A DNA stretch of 64,000 bases. Origin: Symbiodinium natans (taxonomy: Eukaryota > Sar > Dinophyceae > Suessiales > Symbiodiniaceae). The position numbers and the translations under genes were made by a program. The stretch is from assembly GCA_905221605.1 (NCBI GenBank), contig CAJNDS010002300.1, positions 113,441 to 177,440 on the forward strand, written 5' to 3'. Under the pieces are notes generated by a model. That model was not told the DNA's origin. It searched no databases and saw nothing but the letters and a program-made list of their open reading frames with translations. Of this stretch, positions 10,528 through 21,240 are shown one piece after another. How positions within the stretch are numbered: position 1 is the first letter of the stretch; each line of letters opens with the position of its first letter.

Positions 10528-10966
10528 CTTCCCCTCCTTAACTTGTCTTGCCCTGGTCGAAAAGCTGGCGCTCTGTAACAAACACAGGAGCGGGACTTCG
10601 CAAGGTCCTATTGCCAGCACGAGCAGCACATTGAGCGGTGACTAGTGCAAGGACTGGCTCCATCACTCATGCACCCCCCAAAGCACCCTAAACCCTACCC
10701 AATCCTTGAATCCCACATCTGAGAACGGATGCCATCATTCCCATACCCTGACTTACCCTGAGGTGCCCTCGTATCTTTGCGCAGCATCATTAAGCTCCAC
10801 CCCCGCAATACTCTCTGACGCCAGCCTCCGTCTGACGCAACGCGCCTGCGGCTTCATTCGTGTTGGGCAGCACTCGGTGCATTTGGCCGAGTGGGAACGG
10901 GTTTACCCGACCAAGGGTCAAGGCTTAAAGGCTTTGGGTTAGTTGTTCCTCCAACTATGCTCATCT

Positions 10967-11595
10967 TCAACCATAAGGGCACGAGTTCGGTGGTTGCACT
11001 GACTCCTCTCGATCAAGCCCGTGTGACGACTGGCAGAGCTGTGTCAGTACAGTACGCGAGTTCTCGATTTTGGTATTCAGGTCATCGGCTAGGGCCGCAA
11101 TTCCAGGGCTCCAAGCCCATCCTCGGCAAATGTGGGAAACCAGCATCAGGTCTGAAGTCGAGGAGTACAGGGACGTGCACCAGACGGGCCGCAGCAAGAA
11201 TGACTCCCATGACATCTCAAACAACGTTCAGACTTCACCCACGCCCGCCTGACAGCGATTTTATCTCATCATCGAGCTCCTGTGTTTTGTTCCAGTCTTC
11301 CTGTGCAGGGCTCAGAATTGGTCGGATGCCCTGAGAACTCAATCTTACAAGCAAGTAGCTTTCACCTGTCAGAATAAGAAGAAGGCGGGAGCCTTGAACA
11401 TGAACCTTGTTTACCTTTTCAGTCCCGAATGCACAAGAGAAAGGTGCTTGTTGACCAGGCACAGGTCGTGGAAAAATGATTTGCGCTGGCTATGTTGTTT
11501 TTCGTGTTCGTAACTGTCTGTGAAATTTTTGCTGCTGGCCACGGAAGGGGCATGCAGATTCCACAGGTCCTGCGCAGTGCTTTGACACAATTGCG
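10967..11595 (-). CDS. Three-exon gene 3' end, hypothetical protein
   Basis: Exons are 11415-11595, 11239-11343 and 10967-11108. Junction phases agree (2+1 at both introns). Introns are 71 and 130 bases with no telomere-type repeats. Sites are TTCTCCTCAG| upstream, AAAAG|GTAAAC and CTTGCTTGTAAG|A, then CGTGG|GTGAAG and GGCTTGGAG|C. The stop is TGA (10967-10969). The protein is charged and helical: SYEHEKQHSQRKSFFHDL, then GIRPILSPAQEDWNKTQELD, then GIAALADDLNTKIENSRTVL, ending PPNSCPYG. A coiled-coil or scaffold role is only a guess. Upstream exons probably include 12063-12180. Confidence 0.6.
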
Positions 11596-11719
11596 CTGAG
11601 GAGAATTGCCAACTCCGTGAGCTCTTCGATGCCACTGTACCATGACTGTATTGGCATCGTGTCGACAAAAAATCATGCTCGCGCTCAGTTTCGTTATGTA
11701 GTGGGAAAGACCCCCAAGT

Positions 11720-11860
11720 GCATGCTCAAACATGCGCGCGTACACGCACATGGACACGCACTCGCGCACACACCCAGCCAAGCCGCCAGAGAGCGCGTGC
11801 GTGGCAAACCCATCCACACACATGCTACCCACGCACGCACGCGCTCACGCACACATGCTT
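11720..11860. repeat. CA/CG-rich simple sequence
   Basis: Alternating purine-pyrimidine words (CACGCACATGGACACGCACT, ACGCACGCACGCGCTCACGC) without long perfect runs. This lies in a probable intron. Confidence 0.6.
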
Positions 11861-12062
11861 TGGCATTGCGCTCATGCTGGCATGGCTGTGAGGTTTTGTG
11901 CAAAAGTGTGCCGATGCTTGGAGGGGCACACGATTCGGCTCATAAAATGAATACGGCGAGAACAATGAAAAGATGAGTGCTCAAGGTCGGGATGATTCCC
12001 TTCCCTCCCCCCACCCCTGAACATGCAGTGTGAGAGACGAAACACGAAGTAAGGGCCCCCAC

Positions 12063-12180
12063 TTGGGCAAGTAACCGAGCCAACCAGGAACACCGATCCA
12101 TGAAAAGCTGAACGCGGGAACATCGTGGAAGTTCTTCCATCCGGAGTTTATGGTACAAGTAAGGGCGATACTTGATTGGA
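12063..12180 (-). CDS. Probable exon, hypothetical protein
   Basis: 39 codons lie between the acceptor TGCCTTCAAG| and the donor GCCCAA|GTGGGG, reading PIKYRPYLYHKLRMEELPR and ending SWLARLLAQ. A further frame upstream (12298-12190) reads SYQSTFDDSSSEPLVASQS. Direct joining to 11595 is out of phase (0+2), so an exon is missing between them. Confidence 0.45.
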
Positions 12181-12403
12181 CTTGAAGGCACTGTGCCGTG
12201 GGATGCGTGTGCAAGTCTTGTGGCGACTGAGAAGCCACTAGTGGTTCTGATGAAGAATCGTCAAAGGTTGATTGATAGGACCATCCTTCTCTTCTCAAGG
12301 AACGGCTCCATCCAGCTTCTGCCCATGGGCACTAGGGTATGAGGTTCCGTGCTCTATGTCCAACGACGTCACGCGCGCGCGTGGACAAGGCTCTCAAAAA
12401 AAC

Positions 12404-12468
12404 CCGAGCCCGGCCTTGGCGAGCCGCGTCTCCTCTTCTAAGTCGCCTTCGGCGACCTTCTTCTTCTC
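12404..12468 (-). CDS. Short coiled-coil-like exon
   Basis: The acceptor CAACAACTGCCAG| leads into EKKKVAEGDLEEETRLAKAG. The donor is CTCGG|GTTTTTTTG. 21 codons plus 2 bases. Function unknown. Confidence 0.45.
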
Positions 12469-12486
12469 CTGGCAGTTGTTGGGCGG

Positions 12487-12574
12487 CATTTGGACCCCGA
12501 ATATAGGCCCCAAATAGCAAGTATTCCCTGAGAAATTATCGACCCCAGTAAGGTACCCCTAATTTCGGAAACCC
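12487..12574. mobile_element. Palindromic element, family B
   Basis: Carries GGCCCCAAATAGCAAGTATTC and ends GGTACCCCTAATTTCGGAAA. The left arm is shortened. This is the useful empty-site reference for the interrupted copy at 9601. Confidence 0.6.
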
Positions 12575-12875
12575 CGATTTGGGCTTGGCTTTCTGGAAGC
12601 ACCTTCAGGATTGGATGGGATGGTGAAACCCAAACCTCTTATTCGGACAGTCAATAGCTCTAGGGGACGATCTTGGATGGCGGGCAGCAGGGTGCTGAGG
12701 ATTTGAGAATGAAATAGTCCCAGCCTCTTGCCTTTCGGGCTTCAACTAGGACCCAAAATTGGGTAGACTGCCAGCCGCTAGAAAAGGTTGGGTGGGTCTC
12801 CTCAACATTCCCGGCCGAGTCCCCGTCCCCATCTCTCAATCCACCCTCCTCCTCCAGGTGCTAGTCCTACTGCTG

Positions 12876-13015
12876 TTCAAAAAAGGGACTCCGAACATAG
12901 ACTCCCAAACAATAGTTAGGATCCCCCAAAAAAAACCCAAACAATAGGATCCCCTGAAAAAAAGACAACACCCCCCAATAACCTACCCCGACTATCGTGA
13001 GCCCCCCAAAAAAGG
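12876..13015. mobile_element. Degenerate family-B-like palindrome
   Basis: GGACTCCGAACATAGACTCC, CAATAGTTAGGATCCCC and CAATAGGATCCCC resemble family-B centres in a duplicated, A-rich form. Confidence 0.35.
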
Positions 13016-13041
13016 CCCCTTGCAAGGCCCCGGTGCCGCAC

Positions 13042-13273
13042 CTCGGCCTCTGCGAGTCCTTGAAAGCGCGCCGTTATTCTGTTGCTTGGAAGCTGGAGTT
13101 GCAGATGTTTGTGAGGGCTGAGGTGAGGGGCTTTGGTGGGGAAAGTCCTGGGTTCTTGCGGGCTTCAGTACTAAGGGACCTATTCCCTTAACATTGTCTG
13201 AGGCACTTTGGGTGTTGGGGTGTGGCACTTGCGGCTTCATCAGTTCAAACAGTTTTGTCGTGGCGCATCTGGC
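13042..13273 (-). CDS. Probable exon, Pro/Gln/Ser-rich protein
   Basis: 77 codons lie between CTGCCTACCTGAG| and CCGAG|GTGCGG. The exon starts with EARCATTKLFELMKPQVPHP and becomes a disordered PSPQPSQTSATPASKQQNN region, ending RRGR. A disordered linker of a larger protein is likely. A long + frame overlaps 13222-13650, which leaves some doubt about strand. Confidence 0.45.
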
Positions 13274-13365
13274 CTCAGGTAGGCAGCCGGGCAAACCTAT
13301 GTGCCAGCATGTGCCAGCTATCACAAGTTCCTGAACCTTTAACACGCGCCAACGCAAGGGTACAC

Positions 13366-13620
13366 CTAAAAAACACTAGCTTTGCATGCCGTTGTCCAGC
13401 TTCTCGCCATGCTATCCAGAGAGGCTTTCAACTCTTGTCTCTCAACCCTGAAACATCCGGCAGACCGAAAGCCAAACCAAAATCCAACAAACGTTGCCCA
13501 GCAACGACTTTGCGATTGGATCACGGTGGCCTTGGATGCAGCCTTGGCGTGCCGTTGAGCGGCCAGGGCTTGGTGAGTCCAGGGGTTGAAATGCTTCACA
13601 TGGAGTTGCGCGCTTCTCAT
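13366..13620 (-). CDS. Possible exon pair, helical protein
   Basis: The open frame carries HQALAAQRHAKAASKATVIQ, then a hydrophobic stretch that may be an intron (GTTTGTTGG...GATGTTTCAG). It then continues with VERQELKASLDSMARSWTTA to a TAG stop. Both ends are Ala/Lys/Gln-rich helices. Not recognised. Confidence 0.35.
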   Translation of the reverse strand: MRSAQLHVKHFNPWTHQALAAQRHAKAASKATVIQSQSRCWATFVGFWFGFRSAGCFRVERQELKASLDSMARSWTTACKASVF

Positions 13621-14031
13621 ACATGGCGCCAGCTAGATGGCAGCTTCTAAATACAAACTTACCCTTCCGGGAGCCTTTCAGATGATGCTAAGCCCTGGAC
13701 GCTGAAGTGACCGAAGCCCACTATCCAAAGAGCCCATGCCAAGCACGGGGCTAAATCCTGCTCGAGGGCTTGGTTGTCGCTGCGCTGTCGCTGCAATATT
13801 GCCTGGCACCATTGTACATCCAGCGCAGCGGCTAGTGTCTGACAGTGCCGGAGCAATCGACATCGCGTGCGTACCTCGACTTAGAAACCTACAAGTACAA
13901 TGTGCAATGACAAAGATGCTTGCAGGATCTGTTCTGGAGGACAGGGGACGCTGAGTTGCGACGAGCCTCTCACGGGATGAATGATCAGTGCTGTCGATTT
14001 GTTCATGCTCAGTTTCAGGCTCTTCTCTCAC

Positions 14032-14106
14032 CCTGCTCTCAGAAAGGTCACTGCTCTGGAGTGACAAATTTCGAGCCTGGAGGTCCGTCACCTGCTTCTC
14101 CAAGTC
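14032..14106 (-). CDS. Coiled-coil exon
   Basis: Exactly 25 codons, phase 0, between CCGGCGAG| and the canonical donor AGCAGG|GTGAGA. The sequence starts DLEKQVTDLQARNLSLQSSD and ends LSESR, with Leu/Val heptads. Neighbouring frames at 14207-14428 (GDLQFELSTITARGTEVSKL) and 14735-14819 (QRVREDEKAARKEIEAW) look like further exons of the same coiled-coil protein. The family cannot be told. Confidence 0.5.
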
Positions 14107-14844
14107 CTCGCCGGGGCATTGAAACGAACCCCTTGACACCCCTTGCTCTACACTCTAAAGGGTGTAAGCCTCCTGAACCAGCAGCTGTGGGCCACGGGTT
14201 GAGACTTCAAGCTCGACCGTTTGCGGGGTGTAGGGGGAAGATGCTCCAGCATTGCAGGTTGCAACTCGGGATTTCTGCCAGAGATGTGAGTTTCGAGACC
14301 TCAGTGCCGCGGGCAGTGATGGTACTCAACTCGAATTGTAAGTCCCCAACTGCCGCATTGAAGCTTTCAGTCGCCGAAGGAAAGCGAGCTTCAATGGAGA
14401 CTAGGCGGCTACTCGGACGACTCCCCATGGGAAGGCTGGTTGCGGTGAGAACTGGCCCTTAAGCTTCACAGGGATCCGTGCGTGCGCAAACAATCCGAGA
14501 ATAAGTTCTTGTCAGGTGAACTCCACCGACCCATTGTGCTGTGCCTTTCCTTTCTGGCTTCTTCAGCTCGTAGCCATGTTGAGGCAGCCCCCAAGCTCCG
14601 GAGCCACACTAGGTCCACGACTTCGGTGCAGCATGTACACCGCTTACAAGTCAGGACTACAGCCCAGAGCCTTAAATCGGAGGACCTCTGATCTTGGAAT
14701 CTTGACACATCTTCACGAACCATACTATACTTATTATACCAGGCCTCTATCTCCTTTCGTGCGGCCTTCTCGTCCTCGCGCACGCGCTGAACGGCCTGGC
14801 AGCTGGAAACCCAGACCACGCATCGCTCAATTCACATTGGGACC

Positions 14845-14901
14845 CTAAACCCCAAACCCCAAACCACAAACCCCAAACCCTAAACCCTAAACCCTAAACC
14901 C
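14845..14901 (-). repeat. Telomere-type array
   Basis: CCCTAAA with CCCCAAA variants, abutting the exon end at 14900. Confidence 0.92.
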
Positions 14902-14960
14902 TCCAGTCTCGATGCCCTTGCCATGCAGCAGGGCCCCTAAACATGGAATGTCCGCGTATC
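14900..14960 (-). CDS. Short exon ending at a telomere-type array
   Basis: The strong acceptor CCCTGCCTCTTTGCAG| precedes it. One frame reads YADIPCLGALLHGKGIETG and ends GGAGG|GTTTAGGG. In the alternative phase the exon is terminal, DTRTFHV then TAG. The phase of the preceding exon does not settle which. Confidence 0.4.
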
Positions 14961-15134
14961 CTGCAAAGAGGCAGGGGATACTTCTGTCAACAACGGTTTG
15001 GTCCTGTCCATGCGGGCAATTGGCAGATGTTCGGGACGTGTCCGGTGCTCCCAACACGGACATCCTGACCTCGTCACCTCCTCACGCCGCTGCTTGTCGC
15101 TCAAATACACTTAAGTCCTAAACGGTCCCTAAAC

Positions 15135-15241
15135 CCATCTAGGTCCCAAAAGGGCATGCCCTGTGAATGCTGATCCAGCGACCCAGCCTGGAGCGTTGCC
15201 TGGTTCTCCGCCTGAAGGCACTGTAGTTCCGTCCGGAGCAC
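15135..15241 (-). CDS. Coiled-coil exon with GTTTAGGG donor
   Basis: 35 codons plus 2 bases. The acceptor is ACGAAAGCCAG| and the sequence starts VLRTELQCLQAENQATLQAG, continuing to MPFWDLD. The donor is GATGG|GTTTAGGGACC. Here the donor is a single GTTTAGGG unit with no array, which makes it informative about how arrays may start. Confidence 0.5.
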
Positions 15242-15785
15242 CTGGCTTTCGTGGGGTTTTTGGCTTCAACATGAGACTTAGGGCTTGAAAACACTTTGAG
15301 GAGTTCAGGACTCTGGGCTTAAGAGGTTTGATCCAATCTTTTCGGCCCCCGAGGCTAGAAGGAGTTTGGCGCGAACAAAGCCCCAAAGCCATGTGACACA
15401 GGCCCCTAAACCCTAAAGCCTAAACCCGGTTGAGGGTCTCAGGTTCATCCGGGGGAAGTGAGCTCAAGGTTGCATTGACCAGGCTCAAGCTTGGTGTTTT
15501 GGCATGAGGTAGCACAGCCACAACCCCGGCTCAGCTTGAAGTCTCACATCTTGCGCAACTAGGGTTTTTAGACGTTGAAACAACCCATTTTAGGGTTCTT
15601 TTTGACGTTAAAAGACCCTAAAAAGTGTCCGCTTCGTACCCATGATTGGCAAGCCTGCCGCTTCTCTTCGGGCCGGAAACGACCAGCTACGGCAGCAGCA
15701 GATCAAAGACACAAGTCTCGCTGGCTTGTAGCTCCGAAGCCCCAGATTCAACCTCCACTTCGAAAGGGCTTTGTCTTCAGGATTC

Positions 15786-15882
15786 TAGGGTTTAGGGTTT
15801 AGGGTTTAGGGTTTAGGGTTTAGGGTTTAGGGTTTCGGGTTTAGGGTTTAGGGTTTAGGGTTTTGGGTTTTGGGGTTTAGGG
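15786..15882 (+). repeat. Telomere-type array
   Basis: TTTAGGG with one TTTCGGG and TTTTGGG variants. Confidence 0.93.
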
Positions 15883-16018
15883 TGTCAGATTGGGACTTAC
15901 TACCGAGGGTTTAGGCCTCAGGGGTCCAGCCCGCAAGCTGAAGTATTTGTTGGGCACCTGGTTCGCCGTCTCATCCACCTCCTCAAGAGGCTCGGCTCGC
16001 TTCGCCTTGTCTTGCGGG

Positions 16019-16150
16019 TGTAGGGTTTAGGGTTTAGGGTTTAGGGTTCAGGGTTTAGGGTTTAGGGTTTAGGGTTTAGGGTTTAGGGTTTAGGGTTTAG
16101 GGTTTAGGGTTTAGGGTTTAGGGTTTAGGGTTTAGGGTTTAGGGTTTAGG
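16019..16150 (+). repeat. Telomere-type array
   Basis: About 18 TTTAGGG units. The minus-strand frame on its left flank (16015-15930) reads AKRAEPLEEVDETANQVPNK and may be an exon. Confidence 0.95.
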
Positions 16151-16223
16151 AAAATCTTGGGCGGGCGAAGGCTGCGCTTTCTATACGGGTTTAGCCTGTT
16201 TTAGCGGCTAGTTAGGTGGTAGC

Positions 16224-16275
16224 ATTGGGATGTTCACCCTTATACTAGCAATCCTTCATAGGGATTTTTTTTGGT
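16224..16275. mobile_element. Half of a palindromic element, family A
   Basis: TTGGGATGTTCACCCTTATACTAGCAATCC matches the left arm of the copies at 32393 and 61811. The right half is missing and T-rich sequence follows. Confidence 0.5.
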
Positions 16276-16312
16276 TGGGTCTCCCATATCACGGAGGCGC
16301 AGTTGGGGGCTG

Positions 16313-16372
16313 GGTTTAGGGTTTAGGGTTTTAGGGTTTAGGGCTTAGGGCTAAGGGTTTAGGGTTTAGGGT
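16313..16372 (+). repeat. Telomere-type array
   Basis: TTTAGGG with GCTTAGGG and GCTAAGGG variants. Confidence 0.9.
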
Positions 16373-16448
16373 ATTTTCGACCCCGATAGGGACACGAGCT
16401 GCACCCACGTGGTGTGATCTTTGTGCCCCGGTGCAAGAGCTGGAAGCC

Positions 16449-16500
16449 CCCTAAACCCTAAACCCTAAACCCTAAACCCTAAACCCTAAACCCTAAACCC
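16449..16500 (-). repeat. Telomere-type array
   Basis: Seven CCCTAAA units abutting the exon at 16499-16622. Confidence 0.95.
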
Positions 16501-16622
16501 CAGCTGCAAGAGAGGTATGAATCCCTGCAAAGCTCTCCGGTCCGTTACCAACACATAATATGCGCAGAACACCTCTTGGGAGAGAGCAGAGAACCCAGAC
16601 GCTTGCAGAACAAACTGCCCCA
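16499..16622 (-). CDS. Exon, possibly membrane-associated, ending at telomere-type array
   Basis: 40 codons between CCCCAATCAG| and CTGGG|GTTTAGGG. It starts GQFVLQASGFSALSQEVFCA, then YYVLVTDRRALQGFIP, ending LLQL. It is rich in Phe/Leu/Val and might pack in a globular core or a membrane. No family recognised. The frame runs into the array without interruption. Confidence 0.45.
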
Positions 16623-16677
16623 CTGATTGGGGGCCATTTGACGAGCGAGGCGAGCATCATGAGCATCAGCTGGGTAT

Positions 16678-16748
16678 TGGGTTTAGGGTTTAGGGTTTAG
16701 GATTTGGGGTTTGGGGTTTAGGGTTTAGGGATGTTTAGGGTTTAGGGT
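16678..16748 (+). repeat. Telomere-type array
   Basis: TTTAGGG, TTTGGGG and one GATTTGGGG. Confidence 0.9.
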
Positions 16749-16928
16749 CTTCTGGCAGCACTTTGGCGGTCTATGGTGGTCCATTGTCGGGCTGACCTGA
16801 ACCCTTAGCCCCAACGACCAACCCACGCCACACTACAGCGGCTTCGAGATTCAAACGCTTCGGGCCTGCCACAAAATCCCCAAACGGCTTAAACCTTGGC
16901 TCTTCAATTTGAGATGATCAAACCATGA

Positions 16929-17030
16929 AGGGCTTCCGAAAATCGGGGTACCGTATTGGGGTCCTTATGATAAGAGAATCCTACTAGTTGGTGGTCGATG
17001 ATAGGGGTCTCCTATTTTCGGCAACTCCCA
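16929..17030. mobile_element. Palindromic element, family B
   Basis: Arms GGGCTTCCGAAAATCGGGG and CCTATTTTCGGCAACTCCC. Centre GGTCCTTATGATAAGAGAATC. Confidence 0.65.
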
Positions 17031-17049
17031 TGAGAATCTTACGATTTTG

Positions 17050-17130
17050 GATTCACTTGTCTGGCCTCTGCTTCGCGGATCTCGCGCTCTAGGTTGGCGA
17101 TCTCCTCGGGGAGGAGGACATCGGGATTCG
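17050..17130 (-). CDS. Possible coiled-coil exon
   Basis: A frame with DVLLPEEIANLEREIREAEA and RQVN has heptad-like composition. Ends not determined. Confidence 0.3.
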
Positions 17131-17570
17131 GAAGCTGGGTTTACGAGAGCTCGCGTTCAGGAAATCAGGGTTATCAAGCTGCATGTCGAGCAACTTCGCA
17201 CATGACATGTCAAAGAGGCTTGGGGCGATTGTGCCGCCGCTTGTCAAAAACAAGAACACACACACACACACACATGCAAGCACAGATCAAACCGGTCCGG
17301 TGTGCCTGTGCACCGTGTGTCATGTAAGCACACGTGCGGAACAGGCCGCACATCAAACAAGCCATGCATGCAAGGATTGGGCTGATCTTGCGACCGCATG
17401 GTCAAACCACCACACACGTCGAGCAGCACGTCAGACAGACCCATGCACTTCAAGCTGGATGAAATAACCCATAGCCAATAAGCAGTGCTGCCGGATCTCC
17501 AGCAACATGCGCACACCCCACATTCCCGAACATTCCCGCACATTCATGCCGAGAAAAGCCATCATCCTCA

Positions 17571-17637
17571 CCCTAAACCCTAAACCCTAAACCCTAAACC
17601 CTAAACCCTAAACCCTAAACCCTAAACCCTAAACCCT
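17571..17637 (-). repeat. Telomere-type array
   Basis: Nine CCCTAAA units abutting a coiled-coil frame. Confidence 0.95.
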
Positions 17638-17728
17638 TGGGCTCCTGGGCTTGCTGCCTCTGACGCGCCTGCTGCGCCTTCTGGGCCTCGGCCAACTCGC
17701 TGCGGGCCTGTGAGAGACTGAGATGTGC
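17637..17728 (-). CDS. Coiled-coil exon between two arrays
   Basis: The frame LSQARSELAEAQKAQQARQR then QQAQEPKG reaches the array, giving a donor AAGG|GTTTAGGG. The Ala/Gln/Arg heptads are typical of a long coiled coil. The 90-base segment is bounded by opposite-strand arrays. Confidence 0.4.
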
Positions 17729-17730
17729 TT

Positions 17731-17839
17731 GAGGTTTAGGGTTTCGGGCTAGGGTTTAGGGTTTAGGGTTTAGGGTTTAGGGTTTAGGGTTTAGGGTTTA
17801 GGGTTTAGGGTTTAGGGTTTAGGGTTTAGGGTTTAGGGT

Positions 17840-17892
<53 letters not shown>

Positions 17893-17963
17893 GGTTTAGG
17901 GGTTAGGGTTTAGGGTTTAGCGTTTAGGGTTTAGGGTTCAGGGTTCAGGGTTCAGGGTTTAGG
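17731..17963 (+). repeat. Telomere-type array with TTGAGGG block
   Basis: TTTAGGG, then about eight GGTTGAG units, then TTTAGGG and TTCAGGG. Confidence 0.95.
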
Positions 17964-18182
17964 AGAGCCCCTGAGACTGAAGAAGGCCTAGATGCTAGAG
18001 TCAGGCTGTCTTCATGTGGTCTCAAGCACCTGAAGTGGACCGCAACAAGCGAGCAACTAGTACAGCGATCAACAAATTCGAAACCGGGGGAACCTAAACC
18101 TCAAGTCAAGGATCAAACGAAGATCAAACCCCATGGTCTTTTGGTTCGCAAGGGCACGAAAACACTGCAAACCCTCAACTGA

Positions 18183-19193
18183 TCATGCAGACGCAGGAGT
18201 TTTGGCTGCACAGACGCAAGCTGCAGGGCCGCCCTGGCCCAAGAGCAACCAGCGCTGCCAAGTGGCCTTCGGTACTTTGGGACGCTCGATCAGTAGCAAG
18301 CGTGGCATATCCCGCTCGACCACCACGTGATGGAGAGCGTCATCCAACTTATTGCCTGCGAAGGCGAGCTGGAACACCTCATTCATGATCGCACGGTCTG
18401 CAGCCTCGGCCTCCTGGATGGATGGAGGGCGGAAATGTTCCGCAGGTTTCTTTGTGTAGAAGTGCAGAAAGCGCTTGGTGTACACGGACCAGCTGTGGAG
18501 GTGACCCGAACCACACATGACGTAGGCATGCGCCCGAGTATCGAGAAGGTTTTGAACTCGCAAAGCAGAAGCGCCAAGATCCATATCCCACTCCTCATGT
18601 TGAATGCCCGCAGCAGCAGCGAATAAGTCAAGTAGTTCCCCATGGCCCGACGCATTCTTGCGGCCCCGAACTTCAAGCGCCTGCTCCTCGCTCAGCACAC
18701 GCTTCCAGGGAAGCCACTCCCACTGCTTGCCCACACATTGCTGGCGCACCAGCTGTAAGAAGCCCAGCGATGGTAAAGTTTCCGGCGTCACCACTGCGGA
18801 CGGGTAGTCCTTCTCAATCTGACGACGCCAAGCATCACGATCACTGGCTGAAACCTTCGACGTCGATCCAGCAAGGGGGAGCAGCGCTAAAGAGGACTCC
18901 TTGGCAGTGATGGCTCCCAGTGACTCCGGTGGACTTGGCGGCTGCAAGCTTGATAAGAAGAGGCGCAGCTTGGCTGCCAATGGGCAGGTGGTCCAGTCGC
19001 TGGCATCGATCGCTTTGGCTTCGTCCCCGAGCTTTTCCCGGGATTTGCTCAGCCAAGTTTCAAAGGCGCTCTTGTCAACGAAGGCGGAGCGGAACACGTC
19101 CGGTGAGTCATAACCCATGGTGACAATGGCATCTGCCATCTTTTGGGGAAGTCCCGCTGACACCATGCACTCGCTCCAGGATGGGCTCGGCAT
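18183..19193 (-). CDS. Retroelement ORF1-like protein, truncated
   Basis: Open frame of up to 344 codons. I prefer the ATG at 19193 (MPSPSWSECMVSAGLPQKMA) over the one at 19217. The N-terminal part (GYDSPDVFRSAFVDKSAF) and the middle (WLPWKRVLSEEQ, YVMCGSGHLHSWSVYTKRFL, FRPPSIQEAEAADRAI) match the style of ORF1 of retroelements common in Symbiodinium-type genomes, by memory of that family. Reverse transcriptase should follow but does not: TGA at 18183 is followed by telomere-type repeats. The order with the recombinase ORF (recombinase upstream) is inverted relative to a single DIRS-like element, so this may be the next copy or a rearrangement. Confidence 0.6.
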   Translation of the reverse strand: MPSPSWSECMVSAGLPQKMADAIVTMGYDSPDVFRSAFVDKSAFETWLSKSREKLGDEAKAIDASDWTTCPLAAKLRLFLSSLQPPSPPESLGAITAKESSLALLPLAGSTSKVSASDRDAWRRQIEKDYPSAVVTPETLPSLGFLQLVRQQCVGKQWEWLPWKRVLSEEQALEVRGRKNASGHGELLDLFAAAAGIQHEEWDMDLGASALRVQNLLDTRAHAYVMCGSGHLHSWSVYTKRFLHFYTKKPAEHFRPPSIQEAEAADRAIMNEVFQLAFAGNKLDDALHHVVVERDMPRLLLIERPKVPKATWQRWLLLGQGGPAACVCAAKTPASA

Positions 19194-19312
19194 TGTGAAT
19201 GAGAACGCCGCCAGCAAACAAGATCAAGGAAGCAAGACAATCACTCAAAGGATCGATCAGATCCGATAACGCGAACTGGGACCGTGCCCGCGAATGACAT
19301 CAGTCAAGGCAA

Positions 19313-20603
<1,291 letters not shown>

Positions 20604-20867
20604 GCGCCAGTGCTTGCCACCAGAGGGAGCGACAAAGAGCAACCGCCCTGCCGCCCTCACGACCCACACCTGGGAAAGAAAAGTCATCAGACTCACACCT
20701 GGGGCATCTGCCCGCACACCGCGTCATACCGGACGCCAGCCACAAGGCTACAACAGCTCAACAGAGCGTCGCACCAACACCACTTGGGGCGAGACAGCAC
20801 ATACACGCTGTGTCGTACCGGACGCCACCCACATGGTCACACACCGACGCTCATCAAAGCGTTGACA

Positions 20868-21240
20868 TCAGGCAGCCTCACTTGGGCTGGCGGCTTGCGG
20901 GCCAAAACAGCCCGCGTGTCGGCAAGCGCTAAAGCCCTTGAAGAACGGGTTCACATCGGCCACCTCGTACGTTGCTTGACACCGGGCCTGAGACCGGCAC
21001 ATGCGGCCCCAGCGTTTTCCTTCCCAAAGCACCCCGCAATCCGAAGGCACCGTCGCTTCCAGGCAGACTGCCTTGTGGTACCATCCTGAAACGACGTTGA
21101 CAAGCCAAGGGCCCGCAAAAGGCTCCATCTCGGCAGGCTCCTCTTCGCTCTCCAGCTCGACCGCATCGTCACTGGCACACGTACTGGCATCTTCCACATC
21201 GTACAGGTACCTCACCATCGGACGAGCCACTCTCATCCTC
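20868..21240 (-). pseudogene. Frameshifted C-terminal part of recombinase ORF
   Basis: Continues the recombinase in another frame: an acidic stretch (DDAVELESEEEPAEMEPF), then a Cys-spaced segment (VCLEATVPSDCGVLW...RMCRSQARCQATYEV), ending RHAGCFGP. The upstream frame ends with a non-matching tail just as this one becomes acidic, so a single indel near 21170-21240, or a small intron, separates them. Cys spacing suggests a degenerate zinc-binding tail. Confidence 0.5.

Noticed and set aside
15078-15099. 22-base microexon (DKQRREE) in good phase after 15135
   Set aside because: It would need a 35-base intron, too short to accept without transcript data.
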